From contig JAUMYM010000005.1 of the NCBI GenBank assembly GCA_030528645.1, forward strand, positions 1 to 64,000: a stretch of DNA of 64,000 nucleotides. The letters run 5' to 3'. Of this stretch, positions 8,889-18,399 are shown piece by piece; within the stretch, counting starts at the first letter, position 1, and every line of letters starts with the position of its first letter. The DNA is from Erysipelotrichaceae bacterium. GTDB lineage: Bacteria > Bacillota_I > Bacilli_A > Erysipelotrichales > Erysipelotrichaceae. Made by a program: the position numbers and the translations under genes. The notes beneath the pieces were generated by a model. It was not told the DNA's origin, did not search any database, and saw only the letters and a list, made by a program, of their open reading frames with translations.

Positions 8889-9698
8889 ATGAAGAAAGTT
8901 AATTTTCACACACATACATCATTGTGTAATCATGCAAGTGGAACCATGGAAGAGTATGTTACACAAGCAATAAAGCATGGATATAAAGTTTTAGGGTTTT
9001 CTGATCATAGTCCTTGGAAGTTTGAAGATCACTATGTATCTCCAATTCGTATGAAGCTTTATGAATTTGAAAAGTATAAGAAAGAATTTTTGCGTTTAAA
9101 AGAAAAGTATAAAGAGGATATTACATTAAAACTTGGTTTAGAGGTGGAGTATTTTCCTAGTTTAATGGATTGGTTAAAGCAGTTTGTTATCAAGGAAGAG
9201 TTGGATTATATTATTTTTGGAAATCACTATCATCAAATAGAAACTCGTAGTACCTATTATGGTAGTATTACTAAGGATGATGAGATGTTAAAGGCATATA
9301 CGTTAAGTTGTATTGAGGGTATGAAAACAAATCTGTATTCTTATTTGGCACATCCTGATTTATTTATGCGTAGTAATCGTCAATTTGATGATTTGTGTTA
9401 TTGGGCAAGTGAAGAAATTGCCAAAGCAAGTATTAAGTATGATATACCGTTGGAGTATAATTTAGAAGGGTTGCATTATAGTAAGATAGCGAATCGACAA
9501 GAATATCCGCATGATTCTTTTTGGAAGATTGCAGGACGTTATAAATGTAAGGCCATTATTGGTGTCGATGCACATTGTCCGGAGGCTTTTGATCGAGGTT
9601 ACTATGAACAGGCATATCAAGATTTGTTGGCTTATGGAGTGCAGATTATTGATGATATTGAATATAGAAAGTGGGAACAAAAACATGAAAATAGATAA
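8889..9698 (+). CDS. PHP-family phosphoesterase, histidinol-phosphatase-like
   Basis: 269 residues of the PHP fold. The metal ligands are visible in order: NFHTHTSLCNHA (HxH), GFSDHSP, LGLEVEYF (Glu), GNHYHQ, LAHPDLF and GVDAHCPEAF. The arrangement fits HisK-type histidinol phosphatases (about 265 residues), but no other histidine genes are present, so the natural substrate may be another phosphate ester. AGGAGG lies five bases before the ATG. The last 14 bases overlap the peptidase gene that follows. Confidence 0.8.
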   Translation: MKKVNFHTHTSLCNHASGTMEEYVTQAIKHGYKVLGFSDHSPWKFEDHYVSPIRMKLYEFEKYKKEFLRLKEKYKEDITLKLGLEVEYFPSLMDWLKQFVIKEELDYIIFGNHYHQIETRSTYYGSITKDDEMLKAYTLSCIEGMKTNLYSYLAHPDLFMRSNRQFDDLCYWASEEIAKASIKYDIPLEYNLEGLHYSKIANRQEYPHDSFWKIAGRYKCKAIIGVDAHCPEAFDRGYYEQAYQDLLAYGVQIIDDIEYRKWEQKHENR

Positions 9699-10716
9699 GA
9701 AATATACTTTAGATTTTTTAAAGAATATCTTAGCGATTGATTCACCTACCGGATTTACTGAAAAGGCGATTGCTTTTTTAAAGAAAGAAGCTAAAGCATT
9801 AGGTTATTCTTCTACAGTAACTCCAAAGGGGAATTTAATTGTTGAAGTAGCAGGGAATGATAATACAAGAGCCATTGGGGTATGTGCCCATGTTGATACG
9901 TTAGGGTTGATGGTTCGTTCGATTAAGCCTGATGGTAAATTAGCCTTTACTAGTCTTGGAGGAACGATTTTAAGTTCTTTTGATAGTGAATATTGTCGTA
10001 TTTATACACGTGATCAAAAAGTATATACAGGTACAATTTTAAGTACTTCTCCAAGTGTGCATGTTTATAAAGATGCTAGAACATTACAAAGGGAAGCGGA
10101 GACGATGGAAGTTCGTATTGATATGCCTGTAAAAAGTAAAGAAGATGTGTTAAAGTTAGGCATCAATAACGGAGATTATATTTGTATTGATCCAAAGACC
10201 ATCATTACAGAGTCCGGTTTTATTAAATCACGTTTTTTAGATGATAAATTAAGTGTTGCGGCTTTATTTTCTATTTTAAAGTATATGCATAAAGAAAAGA
10301 TAAAACCAAAATTTAAGACGTATTTTATCTTTACCGTATATGAAGAAGTAGGACATGGTAATAGTTGGATTCCAAGTGATATTGATGAATTATTAGGTGT
10401 AGATATGGGTTGTATCGGTACGGATTTAGCTTGTAGTGAATTTGATGTCTCTATTTGTGCAAAGGATTCTTCTGGTCCATATGATTACAATATGGTTTCA
10501 AGTTTAATCAATATCGCTAAGAAAGAGAAATTAAATTATGCCGTAGATATTTATCCGATGTATGGTTCTGATGTTTCAGCTTCTTTATCAGGTGGAAATA
10601 ACATTAAAGGGGCTCTTGTTGGTCCGGGCATTCATGCTTCTCATGGCATGGAACGTAGTCATTATGATGCATTGAAATCAACGATTGTCTTATTAACGAC
10701 GTATTTAACAAAATGA
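9685..10716 (+). CDS. M42-family metallo-aminopeptidase
   Basis: Dinuclear metal exopeptidase, 343 residues from the ATG at 9685, which gives the usual M42 N-terminus (LDFLKNILAIDSPTGFTE). Ligand regions are CAHVDTLG (His), SRFLDDKLS (bridging Asp), YEEVGHG (catalytic and metal Glu), GTDLACSE (Asp) and IHASHGMERSH (last His). A longer in-frame extension to 9511 lies inside the upstream gene and is not credible. The enzyme likely trims cytoplasmic peptides. It overlaps the PHP gene by 14 bases and is followed by an 80-base gap. Confidence 0.92.
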   Translation: MKIDKKYTLDFLKNILAIDSPTGFTEKAIAFLKKEAKALGYSSTVTPKGNLIVEVAGNDNTRAIGVCAHVDTLGLMVRSIKPDGKLAFTSLGGTILSSFDSEYCRIYTRDQKVYTGTILSTSPSVHVYKDARTLQREAETMEVRIDMPVKSKEDVLKLGINNGDYICIDPKTIITESGFIKSRFLDDKLSVAALFSILKYMHKEKIKPKFKTYFIFTVYEEVGHGNSWIPSDIDELLGVDMGCIGTDLACSEFDVSICAKDSSGPYDYNMVSSLINIAKKEKLNYAVDIYPMYGSDVSASLSGGNNIKGALVGPGIHASHGMERSHYDALKSTIVLLTTYLTK

Positions 10717-10795
10717 CAAAATTGTTATATTACAGTTTTATCATAACGTTTTATGCTTTAACTTGTTAAAATAGAACTACTAAAGGAGTGTTTAT

Positions 10796-11251
10796 GTGAG
10801 AAAAGTCTTAGCAGTTGTAGTAGTACTTATTCTAATGGTTGGTTGTAGTCGTAAAGAGTATAAGGTACATTCTCTTTCAGATATGATGATGTTTGTTCAA
10901 AGTATCCAAAATGTGGGTAATCTTCAATTAAAAGAAACCACGGTATTAGATACAGATCAATTAGTGAGTGTCTTTGGTTTAGAAGAAGAGTTGATTGAAC
11001 TTGCAAGTGGATTACAGGGCGTTATGAATCGTCCTATACAAGATGTTTTGATTATTAAAAGTAAAGACCAAAAGAATAATCAGACCATCACTAAACAACT
11101 AGATGCTTATTATCAACAATTATTTATGGATGTTGATGAAGTATCTATACCGGCAAAGAAGATTGTGGTTGAAAAGCAGGATTTGATTTTTGTGATTGTT
11201 GCACAAGAAGCAAGTGCAATTAAACAGTATGTAGAAGAGGCTTTAAAATAG
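10796..11251 (+). CDS. DUF4358-like lipoprotein of an O-acylation cassette
   Basis: 151 residues with a lipoprotein signal: MRKVLAVVVVLILMVGC, lipobox VGC with Cys17. The mature part is a small alpha/beta domain without catalytic motifs; size, lipobox and neighbours fit DUF4358, whose members often lie beside MBOAT and DHHW proteins. The GTG start at 10796 is supported by AAAGGAG at 10783-10788; an ATG two bases earlier runs straight into a stop. It is the first gene of a tight three-gene unit with the MBOAT and DHHW genes. I infer a surface-anchored accessory subunit of the acyl transfer machine. Confidence 0.7.
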   Translation: MRKVLAVVVVLILMVGCSRKEYKVHSLSDMMMFVQSIQNVGNLQLKETTVLDTDQLVSVFGLEEELIELASGLQGVMNRPIQDVLIIKSKDQKNNQTITKQLDAYYQQLFMDVDEVSIPAKKIVVEKQDLIFVIVAQEASAIKQYVEEALK

Positions 11252-11254
11252 TCC

Positions 11255-12649
11255 ATGGTGTTTTCAAGTTTGACATTTTTATTTGCATATTTTCCTATTG
11301 TTTTATTGGTTATGAAATGTTCTCCAATAAAGCTTAGGAATTTTTTGCTTTTAGTGTTAAGCTTATTTTTTTATGGATGGCAAGAGCCAATTTATATCTT
11401 GTTGATGATAGGATCTACCATCTTTGATTATATAAATGGCTATATGGTGGATAAATATAGGGATAATAAAAAAGTAGCATTTCGTTTTGTTTTGTTGTCT
11501 ATCATTGGTAATCTAACGTTGTTAGGATTTTTTAAGTACTATGATTTTATCATCTTAAATTTGCAGCACATAGGATTTAGTCTTAAACCATTAGGCTTAA
11601 CGCTTCCTGTCGGAATTAGTTTTTATACATTTCAAACAATGTCGTATCCGATTGACATTTATTTAAACAAGGCATCCATTCAAAAAAATATCGTATCCTT
11701 TGCAATTTATGTAGCAATGTTTCCTCAATTGATTGCCGGTCCAATTGTTCGTTATAAAGATATTGCACATCAATTAGAAAAGCGTGTGTTATCTGAGGAT
11801 AAATTTTCTTGTGGAGTAAGAAGATTTATCATAGGGTTAGGGAAGAAGGTTTTATTTGCCAATGCCATTGGACAAGTGTTTGATGAAATTATGTTGGTAC
11901 AAGCCAATCTTTCAGTTGGATTAGTATGGGTGGCGATGTTGGCGTTTGCTTTCCAGATTTATTTTGATTTTAGTGGGTATAGTGATATGGCGATTGGAAT
12001 CGGTAAGATGTTAGGTTTTGATTTTTTAGAGAATTTTAACTATCCCTATATCGCAACATCCATTACGGATTTTTGGCGTCGTTGGCATATTTCACTTAGC
12101 AGTTGGTTTAAAGACTATGTCTATATCCCATTAGGTGGAAATCGTTTAGGAATGTTTAGACAGTGTTTACATATCATGGTGGTATGGTTTTTGACAGGTT
12201 TATGGCATGGAGCAGCATATAATTTTATTCTATGGGGTCTATATTTTGGCTGTTTGTTAATCCTTGAAAAACTATTCTTTTTAAAGGTGCTAAAGAAATT
12301 ACCCGGTATCTTAAAACACATCTATGCTTGTGTATTTATTTTAATTGGTTGGGTTATTTTTTCACTTGAAGAGGTAAGTAAAATTGGATTTTATATTAAG
12401 GCAATGTTGTTTATGGAGCATTTACCGGTTATCAATGATTTGACATTGTATTACATTAGAAATTATGGTATCTTATTTATTCTTTTAATCATTGCTAGTA
12501 CGCCTTGGTTAAAACAAACATACATAAAGCATATTCAAAATAGAAAGGTTGTATGGCTTATGCCATTTGGGTTTATGATTATATTTTTATTAGTGATTGC
12601 TTCATTGGTGAATGCTAGTTATAATCCATTTTTATATTTTAGGTTTTAA
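11255..12649 (+). CDS. MBOAT-family O-acyltransferase (AlgI-like)
   Basis: 464-residue polytopic membrane protein with about eleven membrane segments. Family motifs are present: PVGISFYTFQTMSYPID, MFPQLIAGPIVRY, YFDFSGYSDMAIG, FWRRWHISLSSWFKDYVYIPLGG and the catalytic histidine in LTGLWHGAAYNFILWG. AlgI/PatA/DltB relatives move acyl groups across the membrane for O-acylation of cell-surface polymers. It starts four bases after the lipoprotein stop and ends two bases before the DHHW gene, so the three are one operon. DltA and DltC are absent, so acetylation of a polysaccharide is more likely than D-alanylation. Confidence 0.93.
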   Translation: MVFSSLTFLFAYFPIVLLVMKCSPIKLRNFLLLVLSLFFYGWQEPIYILLMIGSTIFDYINGYMVDKYRDNKKVAFRFVLLSIIGNLTLLGFFKYYDFIILNLQHIGFSLKPLGLTLPVGISFYTFQTMSYPIDIYLNKASIQKNIVSFAIYVAMFPQLIAGPIVRYKDIAHQLEKRVLSEDKFSCGVRRFIIGLGKKVLFANAIGQVFDEIMLVQANLSVGLVWVAMLAFAFQIYFDFSGYSDMAIGIGKMLGFDFLENFNYPYIATSITDFWRRWHISLSSWFKDYVYIPLGGNRLGMFRQCLHIMVVWFLTGLWHGAAYNFILWGLYFGCLLILEKLFFLKVLKKLPGILKHIYACVFILIGWVIFSLEEVSKIGFYIKAMLFMEHLPVINDLTLYYIRNYGILFILLIIASTPWLKQTYIKHIQNRKVVWLMPFGFMIIFLLVIASLVNASYNPFLYFRF

Positions 12650-12651
12650 AG

Positions 12652-13740
12652 ATGAAGGTAAATAAACTTACAAATACATTGTTTATCGTTCTTTTATTTA
12701 GTATTACGATTCTAAATGTTTTTGTAATGCCTAACTCTTTTTCAGAAAATGAAAATCGTAAGTTACAGCAGTTTCCCAGCTTTAGCTTACGTTCTTTTAT
12801 AAAAGGGAAGTTTAGTATGCAGTTTGAAACCTGGATGCAGGATCAATTTATACATCGTGATACTTGGATTATGGTGAATACGTTAAAAGAGTTAGCGTTA
12901 GGAAAAACCATCAATAATGAAGTATATTTTGGTAAAGAGCACTATCTATTGGAACGTTTTGTTCAAGAAGATTTCAAGATAGCCAAACAAAATATTGAAT
13001 ATCTCAATGCTTTTAAACGACCTGTTACTTTGATGTTGATTCCAAGTAGTGTTGAAGTGAATCGTGATAAATTGCCAAGGTTTGCTTATAATACGAATCA
13101 AAAGGAATTAGAGGATTGGATTGTTTCACAGTTAGATGACCATATTCAAGTTGTTCCATTGTATAACCGTCTAGTTTCTTGTAAAGATTGTTTCTATAAA
13201 ACGGATCATCATTGGAATCTTAAGGGTGCTTACATTGCTTATCAAGTGCTTATGGAGATGTTGAATGAATCTGCATATCCGTTAACAATGGAAACAGTTA
13301 GTAAGGATTTTAAAGGAACGATGTTTTCAAAGTCTGGAGCTTTTTGGATGCCAAAAGATGAAATAGAAACCATCAAAGAAGTACATGAGATACCTGTTAA
13401 GGTTAGGGTGGATGATCAAGAATATACATCGTTATTTTTTTCTGAGAATTTAAAGAAGAAAGATCAATATACATATTATTTAGATGGCAATCATTCTTTG
13501 GTACATATTCATAACTTAAGTCTTCAAAATGACAAACATATCGTCATCATTAAGGATTCATTTGCACATGCTTTCGTGCCGATGTTGATGTTGCATTTTG
13601 AAGAAATTACCATGATTGATTTACGATATTATCGTCAATCAATTTCTAAGTATATTCAAGAACATGAAATCGATGATATTATAGTTATGTATAACATAAA
13701 ACAGTTTGTAAACGATAGTAATTTCGTGTTTTTTAAGTAG
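12652..13740 (+). CDS. DHHW/AlgJ-AlgX-like extracellular acyltransferase subunit
   Basis: 362 residues with an N-terminal membrane anchor (about residues 8-26) and a large extracytoplasmic SGNH-like domain. The signature TDHHWN sits near residue 185, preceded by an acidic/Cys segment (CKDCFYK), and the late motif VIIKDSFAHAFVPML (near residue 300) carries the predicted nucleophile Ser in KDSF. ENENRKLQQFP after the anchor is the common entry to this family. It is the likely partner that takes acyl groups from the MBOAT channel and places them on a polymer. It starts two bases after the MBOAT stop without its own binding site, suggesting coupling. Confidence 0.9.
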   Translation: MKVNKLTNTLFIVLLFSITILNVFVMPNSFSENENRKLQQFPSFSLRSFIKGKFSMQFETWMQDQFIHRDTWIMVNTLKELALGKTINNEVYFGKEHYLLERFVQEDFKIAKQNIEYLNAFKRPVTLMLIPSSVEVNRDKLPRFAYNTNQKELEDWIVSQLDDHIQVVPLYNRLVSCKDCFYKTDHHWNLKGAYIAYQVLMEMLNESAYPLTMETVSKDFKGTMFSKSGAFWMPKDEIETIKEVHEIPVKVRVDDQEYTSLFFSENLKKKDQYTYYLDGNHSLVHIHNLSLQNDKHIVIIKDSFAHAFVPMLMLHFEEITMIDLRYYRQSISKYIQEHEIDDIIVMYNIKQFVNDSNFVFFK

Positions 13741-13746
13741 GTAAAT

Positions 13747-15054
13747 ATGGAAATAAAAATAGTTAAAATGGGTATCAATGGAGAAGGAATAGGGTATTAT
13801 AAAAATAAGCCTGTTTTTGTAGATGGTGCCTTAGTGGATGAAGTCATTACTTGTACGATAGAATCGGAAACAAAGACGTATATTAAGGCAAAGTTAGAAA
13901 AGATTTTGCAGAAAAGTAAATATCGCATAAAAGCGAAATGTAACATACAGAGCTTGTGTGGTGGTTGTCCTTTAATGATTCTTTCTTTAAAAAAACAAGG
14001 GGATTATAAGCGTGATGTTTTAATAGAAACGCTTTTTAAGTATAGTGGTATTAAAAAAGAAGTAGTCAAAGAGATTATTCGTAATGAAAAGCCATTTCAT
14101 TATCGTAATCAATTTAAACTTCCTGTAAAAATGATTGGTAAGCAACTGCATTGTGGCATGTATCAAAGTCAAAGTAATCACATTGTTACTTTTAAAGATT
14201 GTCTTATTCACAATGAACATTTAGAGGTATTGCGTAAACAAATTATGTTGTTGATCAATAAGTATCAGTTAAAAGATTACTATGATAAAGTACAAAAAGG
14301 GATTCGTTATTTGGTGTTAAGAGGGTTTAAAGATCAATATCAATTAACGTTAGTTACTGGTACCAATACATTGCCGAAAGCTTTTCTTTTAGAATTGGCA
14401 TCGTTAGATAAGTTAGTGAGTATTTATCAAAATATTAATATTAGAAATACGCATGAGATTTTTTCAAACGAATTTAAACATCTAAGTGGTAAAAAGACGA
14501 TTGATGTTCAAGTACATCATCTATCACTACGTTTACTTCCGGCTTCTTTCTTTCAATTAAATCATCATCAAGCTGAAGTGTTATATCAAAAGGTGTATGA
14601 TTTTGTTTATGAAAGTGATGTTGTGGTGGAGGCGTATTGTGGAATTGGGGCAATGAGTTTAATGGTAGCTTCCAAAGCTAAGAAAGTCATAGGGATTGAA
14701 AGTATTAAGCAAGCAGTGGAAAATGCAATGGAGAATGCAAAGCGTAATCATTTAGATCATAAATGTCATTTTATTTGTGGCGATGCAGGGAAAGAGATGA
14801 TGAAACTTGCAAAAGTTGAGTGTATCGATACCTTAATTGTCGATCCTCCTCGTTTGGGTTTGGATGATACTATGTTAAAGGCGATTGTCGATTCGAATGT
14901 AAAGCGTATTATCTATGTTTCTTGTAATCCTAGTACGTTGGCTAAAAACTTGGTTTATTTAAAAGATAGTTATGAAGTGGAAGCAATTATCCCATTTGAA
15001 ATGTTTTCTTTTAATCAACATATTGAAAGCATTACCGTATTAAATATAAAGTAA
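13747..15054 (+). CDS. 23S rRNA (uracil-C5)-methyltransferase, RlmD/RumA family
   Basis: 435 residues. An N-terminal TRAM-like domain (KMGINGEGIGYYKNKPVFVDGA) is followed by iron-sulfur cysteines (KCNIQSLCGGCP plus a later DCLIHN), a SAM-binding YCGIGAMSL near residue 300, the DPPRLGL loop and the nucleophile motif VSCNPSTLAKNL. The family forms 5-methyluridine at fixed 23S rRNA positions; Gram-positive members can act at two sites (RlmCD), which the sequence alone cannot settle. It begins six bases after the DHHW stop and shares the strand with the following LCP gene, though its function is unrelated. Confidence 0.92.
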   Translation: MEIKIVKMGINGEGIGYYKNKPVFVDGALVDEVITCTIESETKTYIKAKLEKILQKSKYRIKAKCNIQSLCGGCPLMILSLKKQGDYKRDVLIETLFKYSGIKKEVVKEIIRNEKPFHYRNQFKLPVKMIGKQLHCGMYQSQSNHIVTFKDCLIHNEHLEVLRKQIMLLINKYQLKDYYDKVQKGIRYLVLRGFKDQYQLTLVTGTNTLPKAFLLELASLDKLVSIYQNINIRNTHEIFSNEFKHLSGKKTIDVQVHHLSLRLLPASFFQLNHHQAEVLYQKVYDFVYESDVVVEAYCGIGAMSLMVASKAKKVIGIESIKQAVENAMENAKRNHLDHKCHFICGDAGKEMMKLAKVECIDTLIVDPPRLGLDDTMLKAIVDSNVKRIIYVSCNPSTLAKNLVYLKDSYEVEAIIPFEMFSFNQHIESITVLNIK

Positions 15055-15063
15055 GGTGAGAAA

Positions 15064-16395
15064 ATGAAACGAAATTATTTATATACCTTGTATTTACTTG
15101 TAGCACTTGTATTAGTGATTACATTGCTTGTGATTAATGTATTGCCTTTTAAAACACTTATGATTGTAGTGTCTTTTATTCTAGGGTACTATGTCATTCT
15201 TTTGGTTTTGATGCGCTTTAAAATAAAGTTAAAGTTACTTACACTTCTTTTGATTGGGGTATATATCTTTGTGGAAGTACAAATCGTTACCATTGGAAAA
15301 AACTTATTGGCGTTAAATAAACAAAATAGTTTTGTTGAAGTAGCGACGATTACCAATAAAGAAGCATCGATTAAAAAAGTAGGGATATTAAATGATTATC
15401 ATCAAGATTATGTTGTTGAGTATTTAAAAGAGTATCGCTATGAGTATATTGTGTATCAAGATGTATTGACTTTATTTCAAGATTTAGATAAGCAGAAATT
15501 AGATGCGGTTGTAGCAACCAGTAATATTACTTCGTTATTAGAAGAGCCTAAAGAGTATGTATATCAAAATCCTAAGAATTATAAGATTGTTAAAAGTGGT
15601 GGAAATACATCGATTGATTTAACTAAAGATACGTTTCATATCTATGTTAGTGGCAATGATCACTATGGTCGTTTATTAAGTAATGCTCGTAGTGATGTGA
15701 ATATGGTAGTAACCGTCAATCCTTTAAAACGTGAAGTATTAATGACAAGTATTCCTCGTGATTACTATGTTCCCTTGGCTTGTAAAGAAGGAGCAATGGA
15801 TAAATTAACACATTCTGGTATCTATGGAATTGACTGTACGATTGCTACGGTGGAACAAGTGTTGGATATTGAAATGGATTATTATGCGCGTGTTGATTTT
15901 TCAACTTTAGAGCATATTGTAGATACCATAGGTGGGATACAGATTTATTCAGACATTGCGTTTACTTCTTATCCGGATAAAGTGAAATTTGAACAAGGAT
16001 TACAAACCGTTGATGGAAAAAAGGCTTTGGCTTTTGCAAGAGAACGTAAAGCGTATGTTGATGGGGATGGTATGCGTGTTGTGAATCAACAAGCTGTGTT
16101 AAGAGCGATTATTGAAAAGCTTCGCAATCCATTGGTCTTTTTCCAATTTAATCGTATTTTAGATATTGTTTCTTTAGAAATGGATACCAACATGCCTACT
16201 AGCAAAATGACGCAAGCAATTAAACTAGGATTTTCTTCCATGTTAGATAAGTGGCATATCGATACACAATCACTCTATGGTAGTGATGCAAGGGGTAAAA
16301 CTTATTCCATTGGGAATCAAGAAGTCTATATTATGAAGCCTGATAAAACCTCTATTGAACAGGCAAAAATGAAAATTAAAGAAATTAGCCGGTAG
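15064..16395 (+). CDS. LytR-CpsA-Psr (LCP) protein with a solute-binding-protein-like insert
   Basis: 443 residues. Residues 5-78 hold three membrane segments rather than the usual one. Residues 100-165 (KKVGILNDYHQDYVVEYLKEY ... LDAVVATSN) look like a lobe of a type 2 solute-binding protein. The LCP domain follows from about 190: NARSDVNMV (R209), TSIPRDYYVPL, DFSTLEHIVDTIGGI and ALAFARERK (R326). LCP enzymes attach undecaprenyl-linked glycopolymers to peptidoglycan. C240 and C258 flank the loop after SIPRD and could form a disulfide; the second LCP protein at 51.9 kb has the same pair. AAGGTGAG precedes the ATG and a terminator overlaps the stop. The insert is the odd feature. Confidence 0.88.
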   Translation: MKRNYLYTLYLLVALVLVITLLVINVLPFKTLMIVVSFILGYYVILLVLMRFKIKLKLLTLLLIGVYIFVEVQIVTIGKNLLALNKQNSFVEVATITNKEASIKKVGILNDYHQDYVVEYLKEYRYEYIVYQDVLTLFQDLDKQKLDAVVATSNITSLLEEPKEYVYQNPKNYKIVKSGGNTSIDLTKDTFHIYVSGNDHYGRLLSNARSDVNMVVTVNPLKREVLMTSIPRDYYVPLACKEGAMDKLTHSGIYGIDCTIATVEQVLDIEMDYYARVDFSTLEHIVDTIGGIQIYSDIAFTSYPDKVKFEQGLQTVDGKKALAFARERKAYVDGDGMRVVNQQAVLRAIIEKLRNPLVFFQFNRILDIVSLEMDTNMPTSKMTQAIKLGFSSMLDKWHIDTQSLYGSDARGKTYSIGNQEVYIMKPDKTSIEQAKMKIKEISR

Positions 16396-16417
16396 TATAG
16401 GGTTAATTTTTTTTATC
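16383..16417 (+). terminator. Terminator after the first LCP gene
   Basis: Stem AATTAGCC (16383-16390) / GGTTAATT (16401-16408) with one G-T pair and a ten-base loop, followed by eight T. It overlaps the stop codon. Confidence 0.75.
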
Positions 16418-16426
16418 TAAGTGGTG

Positions 16427-16432
16427 TATAAT
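16427..16432 (+). promoter_or_regulatory. -10 box TATAAT upstream of apeB
   Basis: TATAAT lies 18 bases before the ATG at 16451, with AGGTGA (16441-16446) between. A weak -35 candidate TTAATT is at 16403-16408, inside the preceding terminator. Confidence 0.55.
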
Positions 16433-16450
16433 GATAAATGAGGTGATTTT

Positions 16451-17743
16451 ATGAAAAAGATACAAACAATGTTAGATTTTATATATAAAAGTCCTACGGC
16501 TTTCCAAGCGATTGATAATATTAAAATGGTATTATTGGAAAAAGGGTTTCAAGAGTTAAATGAAGGATTGGCTTTTTCATTAGAAAAGGGTGGTAAATAT
16601 TTTGTAACACGTAATGGTACAAGTATGATTGCCTTCGACATCGGTAGTGAAGTTAAGGATTATAACTTTAATATCGTAGCGAGTCATAGTGATGCGCCAA
16701 CATTTAAGGTAAAGCCAAATGCAGTAATAGTGCAAGATAACTTTATCAAGTTAAATACAGAGATGTATGGAGGTGCCATTGCCAATACATGGTTAGATCG
16801 ACCATTATCCCTAGCTGGACGTGTGATCGTTCAGGAAGAAGATGGTATTGATACTAGACTGTTACATATTAAAAAACCAATATGTGTAATACCGAATGTT
16901 GCGATTCATCAAAATCGAAGTATCAATGAAAATATGTCGTATAACAATCAAGTGGATATGCTTCCGGTCTTAACAAGTGGAAAAGAGTTTGACTTTAAAG
17001 CGTTTTTAGCTAGTGAAGTTGGTGTTGAAGCAAATCAAGTTTTAAGTTTTGATTTATTTTTATATCCATGTGTAGAAGGATACACATGGGGATTACAAGA
17101 AGAGTATTTTTCAAGTTATCATATTGACAATTTAGAGTGTGCATATACTTCTTTGGTTTCTTTTTTGAGTGTTGAAAATAAACATAATATTAATGTATAT
17201 GTAACATTTGATAATGAAGAGGTAGGTTCACTAACAAGACAAGGGGCAGATAGTGCATTCTTAAAAGATACCTTAAAACGTATTGCCGATGGCTTGCAGT
17301 TTGATGTTTATCAAGCACTTGCCAGTTCTATTATGGTTAGTGCAGATAATGCACATGCGGTACATCCGGCACATCCTGAAAAAGCAGATCCAACCAATCG
17401 TCCATTGTTAAATGAAGGAGTTGTAATTAAGTATAATGCCAATCAATCTTATACAACCGACGCAATATCAGCTGCTTTATTGTTGCAGTGTGCAAGGAAA
17501 GCGAATGTAAAAACACAATATTTTACAAATCGTTCGGATACACGTGGTGGTTCTACCTTAGGTAATATTTCGGCTGGACATGTTTCGATTGCCAGTGTGG
17601 ATATTGGTTTAGCCCAACTTGCGATGCACTCAGCGATGGAAACAGCCGGAACAAAGGATTTTGAAAGTATGATACGTTTATTAGAAGCCTTCTATCAAAC
17701 AAGATTTAAGTTTAAAAAGGAAGGGAAGTATCAAGTATTATGA
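16451..17743 (+). CDS. apeB: M18-family aminopeptidase
   Basis: 430-residue zinc aminopeptidase. Metal and catalytic motifs are ASHSDAPTFKVKP (His, near residue 80), NTWLDRPLSLAGRV, VTFDNEEVGS (Glu pair), VSADNAHAVHPAHPEKADPTNRP (Asp/His) and the C-terminal SAGHVSIASVDIGLAQLAMHSA (last His). Length matches bacterial M18 enzymes, which remove acidic N-terminal residues. The gene starts an operon: its TGA overlaps the ATG of the HD-domain gene, which in turn overlaps map, so all three are probably translated together. Confidence 0.95.
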   Translation: MKKIQTMLDFIYKSPTAFQAIDNIKMVLLEKGFQELNEGLAFSLEKGGKYFVTRNGTSMIAFDIGSEVKDYNFNIVASHSDAPTFKVKPNAVIVQDNFIKLNTEMYGGAIANTWLDRPLSLAGRVIVQEEDGIDTRLLHIKKPICVIPNVAIHQNRSINENMSYNNQVDMLPVLTSGKEFDFKAFLASEVGVEANQVLSFDLFLYPCVEGYTWGLQEEYFSSYHIDNLECAYTSLVSFLSVENKHNINVYVTFDNEEVGSLTRQGADSAFLKDTLKRIADGLQFDVYQALASSIMVSADNAHAVHPAHPEKADPTNRPLLNEGVVIKYNANQSYTTDAISAALLLQCARKANVKTQYFTNRSDTRGGSTLGNISAGHVSIASVDIGLAQLAMHSAMETAGTKDFESMIRLLEAFYQTRFKFKKEGKYQVL

Positions 17744-18399
17744 AATTGTTAGAGTTAGTGAAAAAGGATAGTAAGATTAAGGCTTATATTCAAAAGGCAG
17801 ATGAAAGCTTAAGTGCGATTGGTTATACGGAACATAGTTTTGCTCATGTAACCAGAGTGAGTAATGATACGATTTATGTATTAAAGACATTAGGTTACGA
17901 TGAAAAACAAATTGAACTTGGTGGGATTGCCGGTTATCTACATGATATCGGTAATGTTGTTCATCGTCAACAACATGCTCAAACAGGGGCAATTATGGCA
18001 TTTCACATTTTAGATACGTTAGACTTTGATGCGGAAGACATTTCAGATATTATAAGTGCCATTGGGAATCATGATGAAGGAAATGCCACATGTGTTTCGC
18101 CAATTGGGGCAGCGTTAATTTTAGCGGATAAGTCAGATGTTAGAAGATCGCGTGTACGTAATCGTCATTTAGAGACATTTGATATTCATGATCGTGTAAA
18201 TTATGCTGTTACCAAAAGTAAATTAAATGTAAATAAAGAAGAAGCTTATGCGGAATTAAATTTAGAGATTGATACTACAATTACACCAATTTTAGATTAT
18301 TTTGAAATATTTTTAGGAAGGATGTTACTGTGTAAAAAGGCAAGTGATTATCTTGGCTTGCATTTTCGATTGGTAATTAATGGGCAAAGAATTTTATGA
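17740..18399 (+). CDS. HD-domain phosphohydrolase
   Basis: 219 residues. The HD signature is complete: HSFAHVTRV (first His), GYLHDIGNVVH (HD pair) and LADKSDVRRSR (last Asp), with an additional GNHDEG. Proteins of this kind hydrolyse phosphate esters or nucleotides; the substrate cannot be told from sequence. The second half is charged and helical, without a second recognised domain. It overlaps apeB by four bases (ATGA) and map by four bases, so it sits in a peptidase operon. Nothing looks damaged. Confidence 0.85.
   Translation: MKLLELVKKDSKIKAYIQKADESLSAIGYTEHSFAHVTRVSNDTIYVLKTLGYDEKQIELGGIAGYLHDIGNVVHRQQHAQTGAIMAFHILDTLDFDAEDISDIISAIGNHDEGNATCVSPIGAALILADKSDVRRSRVRNRHLETFDIHDRVNYAVTKSKLNVNKEEAYAELNLEIDTTITPILDYFEIFLGRMLLCKKASDYLGLHFRLVINGQRIL

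Noticed and set aside
9511-9684. N-terminal extension of the M42 peptidase
   Set aside because: The extra 58 codons lie in another frame of the PHP phosphatase gene and have no resemblance to the family N-terminus.
8889-9698. Assignment as hisK with a histidine operon
   Set aside because: No other histidine genes are nearby, so the gene symbol was withheld.
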